64,000 bases of DNA from Styela clava. Its lineage: Eukaryota; Chordata; Ascidiacea; Stolidobranchia; Styelidae. Made by a program: the position numbers and the translations under genes. The DNA is taken from assembly GCF_964204865.1 (NCBI RefSeq), contig NC_135252.1, forward strand, positions 4,950,883 through 5,014,882. The letters are read 5' to 3'. Below the pieces are notes generated by a model. The model made no database searches and was not told the DNA's origin. It saw only the letters and a list, made by a program, of their open reading frames with translations. The stretch's first letter is position 1. Each line of letters starts with the position of its first letter. This document shows positions 59,201-64,000 of this stretch, in pieces.

Positions 59201-62200
59201 TAGTATGCTTGCACGTTTGTACTTTAACTTTTTTCGGCTCTGCTTCTTTCGACGCCGATGCCGGCGACGCAGCACTCTCTCGCCCGCCAGCCACCGAGAG
59301 ATGTGTGCGCTCCGACCGGCCCCGCACGCCGCTCTTTCTTGGCTCATTTGAGTTTACTGTCTTTCGCTCTAACATGCCTTACCTAGGGTTAGGTTAGTAT
59401 GCTTGCACGTTTGTACTTTAACTTTTTTCGGCTCGGCTTCTTTCGACGCCGATGCCGGCGACGCAGCACTCTCTTGCCCGCCAGCCACCGAGAGATGTGT
59501 GCGCTCCGACCGGCCCCGCACGCCGCTCTTTCTTGGCTCATTCGAGTTTACTGTCTTTCGCTCTAACATGCCTTACCTAGGGTTAGGTTAGTATGCTTGC
59601 ACGTTTGTACTTTAACTTTTTTCGGCTCGGCTTCTTTCGACGCCGATGCCGGCGACGCAGCACTCTCTCGCCCGCCAGCCACCGAGAGATGTGTGCGCTC
59701 CGACCGGCCCCGCACGCCGCTCTTTCTTGGCTCATTCGAGTTTACTGTCTTTCGCTCTAACATGCCTTACCTAGGGTTAGGTTAGTATGCTTGCACGTTT
59801 GTACTTTAACTTTTTTCGGCTCTGCTTCTTTCGACGCCGATGCCGGCGACGCAGCACTCTCTCGCCCGCCAGCCACCGAGAGATGTGTGCGCTCCGACCG
59901 GCCCTGCACGCCGTTCTTTCTTGGCTCATTCGAGTTTACTGTCTTTCGCTCTAACATGCCTTACCTAGGGTTAGGTTAGCATGCTTGCACGTTTGTACTT
60001 TAACTTTTTTCGGCTCGGCTTCTTTCGACGCCGATGCCGGCGACGCAGCACTCTCTCGCCCGCCAGCCACCGAGAGATGTGTGCGCTCCGACCGGCCCCG
60101 CACGCCGCTCTTTCTTGGCTCATTCGAGTTTACTGTCTTTCGCTCTAACATGCCTTACCTAGGGTTAGGTTAGTATGCTTGCACGTTTGTACTTTAACTT
60201 TTTTCGGCTCGGCTTCTTTCGACGCCGATGCCGGCGACGCAGCACTCTCTCGCCCGCCAGCCACCGAGAGATGTGTGCGCTCCGACCGGCCCCGCACGCC
60301 GCTCTTTCTTGGCTCATTCGAGTTTACTGTCTTTCGCTCTAACATGCCTTACCTAGGGTTAGGTTAGTATGCTTGCACGTTTGTACTTTAACTTTTTTCG
60401 GCTCGGCTTCTTTCGACGCCGATGCCGGCGACGCAGCACTCTCTCGCCCGCCAGCCACCGAGAGATGTGTGCGCTCCGACCGGCCCCGCACGCCGCTCTT
60501 TCTTGGCTCATTCGAGTTTACTGTCTTTCGCTCTAACATGCCTTACCTAGGGTTAGGTTAGTATGCTTGCACGTTTGTACTTTAACTTTTTTCGGCTCTG
60601 CTTCTTTCGACGCCGATGCCGGCGACGCAGCACTCTCTCGCCCGCCAGCCACCGAGAGATGTGTGCGCTCCGACCGGCCCCGCACGCCGCTCTTTCTTGG
60701 CTCATTTGAGTTTACTGTCTTTCGCTCTAACATGCCTTACCTAGGGTTAGGTTAGTATGCTTGCACGTTTGTACTTTAACTTTTTTCGGCTCGGCTTCTT
60801 TCGACGCCGATGCCGGCGACGCAGCACTCTCTTGCCCGCCAGCCACCGAGAGATGTGTGCGCTCCGACCGGCCCCGCACGCCGCTCTTTCTTGGCTCATT
60901 CGAGTTTACTGTCTTTCGCTCTAACATGCCTTACCTAGGGTTAGGTTAGTATGCTTGCACGTTTGTACTTTAACTTTTTTCGGCTCGGCTTCTTTCGACG
61001 CCGATGCCGGCGACGCAGCACTCTCTCGCCCGCCAGCCACCGAGAGATGTGTGCGCTCCGACCGGCCCCGCACGCCGCTCTTTCTTGGCTCATTCGAGTT
61101 TACTGTCTTTCGCTCTAACATGCCTTACCTAGGGTTAGGTTAGTATGCTTGCACGTTTGTACTTTAACTTTTTTCGGCTCTGCTTCTTTCGACGCCGATG
61201 CCGGCGACGCAGCACTCTCTCGCCCGCCAGCCACCGAGAGATGTGTGCGCTCCGACCGGCCCTGCACGCCGTTCTTTCTTGGCTCATTCGAGTTTACTGT
61301 CTTTCGCTCTAACATGCCTTACCTAGGGTTAGGTTAGCATGCTTGCACGTTTGTACTTTAACTTTTTTCGGCTCGGCTTCTTTCGACGCCGATGCCGGCG
61401 ACGCAGCACTCTCTCGCCCGCCAGCCACCGAGAGATGTGTGCGCTCCGACCGGCCCCGCACGCCGCTCTTTCTTGGCTCATTCGAGTTTACTGTCTTTCG
61501 CTCTAACATGCCTTACCTAGGGTTAGGTTAGTATGCTTGCACGTTTGTACTTTAACTTTTTTCGGCTCGGCTTCTTTCGACGCCGATGCCGGCGACGCAG
61601 CACTCTCTCGCCCGCCAGCCACCGAGAGATGTGTGCGCTCCGACCGGCCCCGCACGCCGCTCTTTCTTGGCTCATTCGAGTTTACTGTCTTTCGCTCTAA
61701 CATGCCTTACCTAGGGTTAGGTTAGTATGCTTGCACGTTTGTACTTTAACTTTTTTCGGCTCGGCTTCTTTCGACGCCGATGCCGGCGACGCAGCACTCT
61801 CTCGCCCGCCAGCCACCGAGAGATGTGTGCGCTCCGACCGGCCCCGCACGCCGCTCTTTCTTGGCTCATTCGAGTTTACTGTCTTTCGCTCTAACATGCC
61901 TTACCTAGGGTTAGGTTAGTATGCTTGCACGTTTGTACTTTAACTTTTTTCGGCTCGGCTTCTTTCGACGCCGATGCCGGCGACGCAGCACTCTCTTGCC
62001 CGCCAGCCACCGAGAGATGTGTGCGCTCCGACCGGCCCCGCACGCCGCTCTTTCTTGGCTCATTCGAGTTTACTGTCTTTCGCTCTAACATGCCTTACCT
62101 AGGGTTAGGTTAGTATGCTTGCACGTTTGTACTTTAACTTTTTTCGGCTCGGCTTCTTTCGACGCCGATGCCGGCGACGCAGCACTCTCTCGCCCGCCAG

Positions 62201-64000
62201 CCACCGAGAGATGTGTGCGCTCCGACCGGCCCCGCACGCCGCTCTTTCTTGGCTCATTCGAGTTTACTGTCTTTCGCTCTAACATGCCTTACCTAGGGTT
62301 AGGTTAGTATGCTTGCACGTTTGTACTTTAACTTTTTTCGGCTCTGCTTCTTTCGACGCCGATGCCGGCGACGCAGCACTCTCTCGCCCGCCAGCCACCG
62401 AGAGATGTGTGCGCTCCGACCGGCCCTGCACGCCGTTCTTTCTTGGCTCATTCGAGTTTACTGTCTTTCGCTCTAACATGCCTTACCTAGGGTTAGGTTA
62501 GCATGCTTGCACGTTTGTACTTTAACTTTTTTCGGCTCGGCTTCTTTCGACGCCGATGCCGGCGACGCAGCACTCTCTCGCCCGCCAGCCACCGAGAGAT
62601 GTGTGCGCTCCGACCGGCCCCGCACGCCGCTCTTTCTTGGCTCATTCGAGTTTACTGTCTTTCGCTCTAACATGCCTTACCTAGGGTTAGGTTAGTATGC
62701 TTGCACGTTTGTACTTTAACTTTTTTCGGCTCGGCTTCTTTCGACGCCGATGCCGGCGACGCAGCACTCTCTCGCCCGCCAGCCACCGAGAGATGTGTGC
62801 GCTCCGACCGGCCCCGCACGCCGCTCTTTCTTGGCTCATTCGAGTTTACTGTCTTTCGCTCTAACATGCCTTACCTAGGGTTAGGTTAGTATGCTTGCAC
62901 GTTTGTACTTTAACTTTTTTCGGCTCGGCTTCTTTCGACGCCGATGCCGGCGACGCAGCACTCTCTCGCCCGCCAGCCACCGAGAGATGTGTGCGCTCCG
63001 ACCGGCCCCGCACGCCGCTCTTTCTTGGCTCATTCGAGTTTACTGTCTTTCGCTCTAACATGCCTTACCTAGGGTTAGGTTAGTATGCTTGCACGTTTGT
63101 ACTTTAACTTTTTTCGGCTCGGCTTCTTTCGACGCCGATGCCGGCGACGCAGCACTCTCTCGCCCGCCAGCCACCGAGAGCTGTGTGCGCTCCGACCGGC
63201 CCCGCACGCCGCTCTTTCTTGGCTCATTCGAGTTTACTGTCTTTCGCTCTAACATGCCTTACCTAGGGTTAGGTTAGTATGCTTGCACGTTTGTACTTTA
63301 ACTTTTTTCGGCTCTGCTTCTTTCGACGCCGATGCCGGCGACGCAGCACTCTCTCGCCCGCCAGCCACCGAGAGATGTGTGCGCTCCGACCGGCCCCGCA
63401 CGCCGCTCTTTCTTGGCTCATTCGAGTTTACTGTCTTTCGCTCTAACATGCCTTACCTAGGCTTAGGTTAGTATGCTTGCACGTTTGTACTTTAACTTTT
63501 TTCGGCTCGGCTTCTTTCGACGCCGATGCCGGCGACGCAGCACTCTCTCGCCCGCCAGCCACCGAGAGATGTGTGCGCTCCGACCGGCCCCGCACGCCGC
63601 TCTTTCTTGGCTCATTCGAGTTTACTGTCTTTCGCTCTAACATGCCTTACCTAGGGTTAGGTTAGTATGCTTGCACGTTTGTACTTTAACTTTTTTCGGC
63701 TCTGCTTCTTTCGACGCCGATGCCGGCGACGCAGCACTCTCTCGCCCGCCAGCCACCGAGAGATGTGTGCGCTCCGACCGGCCCCGCACGCCGCTCTTTC
63801 TTGGCTCATTCGAGTTTACTGTCTTTCGCTCTAACATGCCTTACCTAGGGTTAGGTTAGTATGCTTGCACGTTTGTACTTTAACTTTTTTCGGCTCGGCT
63901 TCTTTCGACGCCGATGCCGGCGACGCAGCACTCTCTCGCCCGCCAGCCACCGAGAGATGTGTGCGCTCCGACCGGCCCCGCACGCCGCTCTTTCTTGGCT
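53300..64000. repeat. 194-bp GC-rich tandem satellite with higher-order repeats
   Basis: About 55 monomers, the last cut by the window end. The marker ATGCTTGCAC starts at 53321, 53521, 53762, 53962, 54161 and 54355, then every 194 bp to 63861. The first four spacings are 200, 241, 200 and 199 bp, and these edge monomers differ most. Each monomer carries TTCGACGCCGATGCCGGCGA, CTCGCCCGCCAGCCACCGAG, GACCGGCCCCGCACGCCG and CTAGGGTTAGGTTAG. Both strands are open for 62-66 codons per unit simply because stops are rare in this composition. Single-base variants define higher-order units (see findings). Such arrays are often centromeric, pericentromeric or subtelomeric; which applies here is unknown. 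The array continues past the window. Confidence 0.98.
53620..53701. repeat. 41-bp internal duplication in an edge monomer
   Basis: GTGTGCGCTCCGTCCCGCCC through GCCGCTCTTTC occurs at 53620-53660 and again at 53661-53701, giving the 241-bp monomer. It is found only in the second copy of the array. Confidence 0.85.

Noticed and set aside
53521..63859. About 100 reading frames of 62-66 codons on both strands across the satellite
   Set aside because: They repeat identically with the 194-bp period on both strands, and have no start or splice context or known domain. They reflect low stop-codon density in GC-rich repeat DNA.
53300..64000. CRISPR array or rRNA/snRNA gene cluster
   Set aside because: Whole 194-bp units are repeated with no unique spacers. 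I saw no rRNA, snRNA or clear Sm-site motif; AACTTTTTTCGG is only loosely Sm-like. Spliced-leader genes were considered because tunicates have tandem SL arrays, but no SL exon plus Sm site was evident.

Overview
This is AT-rich animal nuclear DNA, with intron-rich genes, canonical GT-AG splicing (plus two GC-AG introns), metazoan gene families, and many hAT-type elements and SINEs. An invertebrate deuterostome, possibly an ascidian tunicate, fits the gene set and compact introns. That placement is inference: no rRNA or mitochondrial marker is present to test it.

Three multi-exon genes could be rebuilt exon by exon with consistent splice phases. (1) Minus strand, 13935 to 1579, 17 exons: an about 830-residue RNA-binding protein of the matrin-3/ZNF638 type, with three RRM domains, a Pro/Gly/Met-rich stretch and a C-terminal matrin-type C2H2 zinc finger. 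(2) Plus strand, 30224 to 36033, 9 exons: CHID1 (chitinase domain-containing 1, about 400 residues, secreted). (3) Plus strand, about 37369 to 52291, 21 exons: a thrombospondin of the pentameric TSP3/4/COMP class, about 974 residues, whose first exon is uncertain. The three do not form a pathway; they are independent neighbours (nuclear RNA binding, lumenal or secreted lectin-like protein, extracellular matrix).

The 14-30 kb interval is accessory DNA. It holds a decayed non-LTR reverse transcriptase (about 16.2-16.8 kb), hAT elements at 19.05-20.23 and 24.52-26.60 kb, a small two-exon 55-residue gene candidate (21748-22161), a broken THAP-domain gene on the minus strand (23231-23785), minisatellites, and copies of a tRNA-Ser-derived SINE. 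Further hAT elements with perfect 8-bp target duplications lie in introns (3255-3586, 7358-9014, 30394-30767).

From about 53300 to the window end lies a GC- and CpG-rich tandem satellite: about 55 copies, period 194 bp after a divergent edge. Diagnostic base variants show a higher-order repeat whose length falls along the array from 9 to 9, 8, 7 and 6 monomers. This is the most unusual structure in the window.
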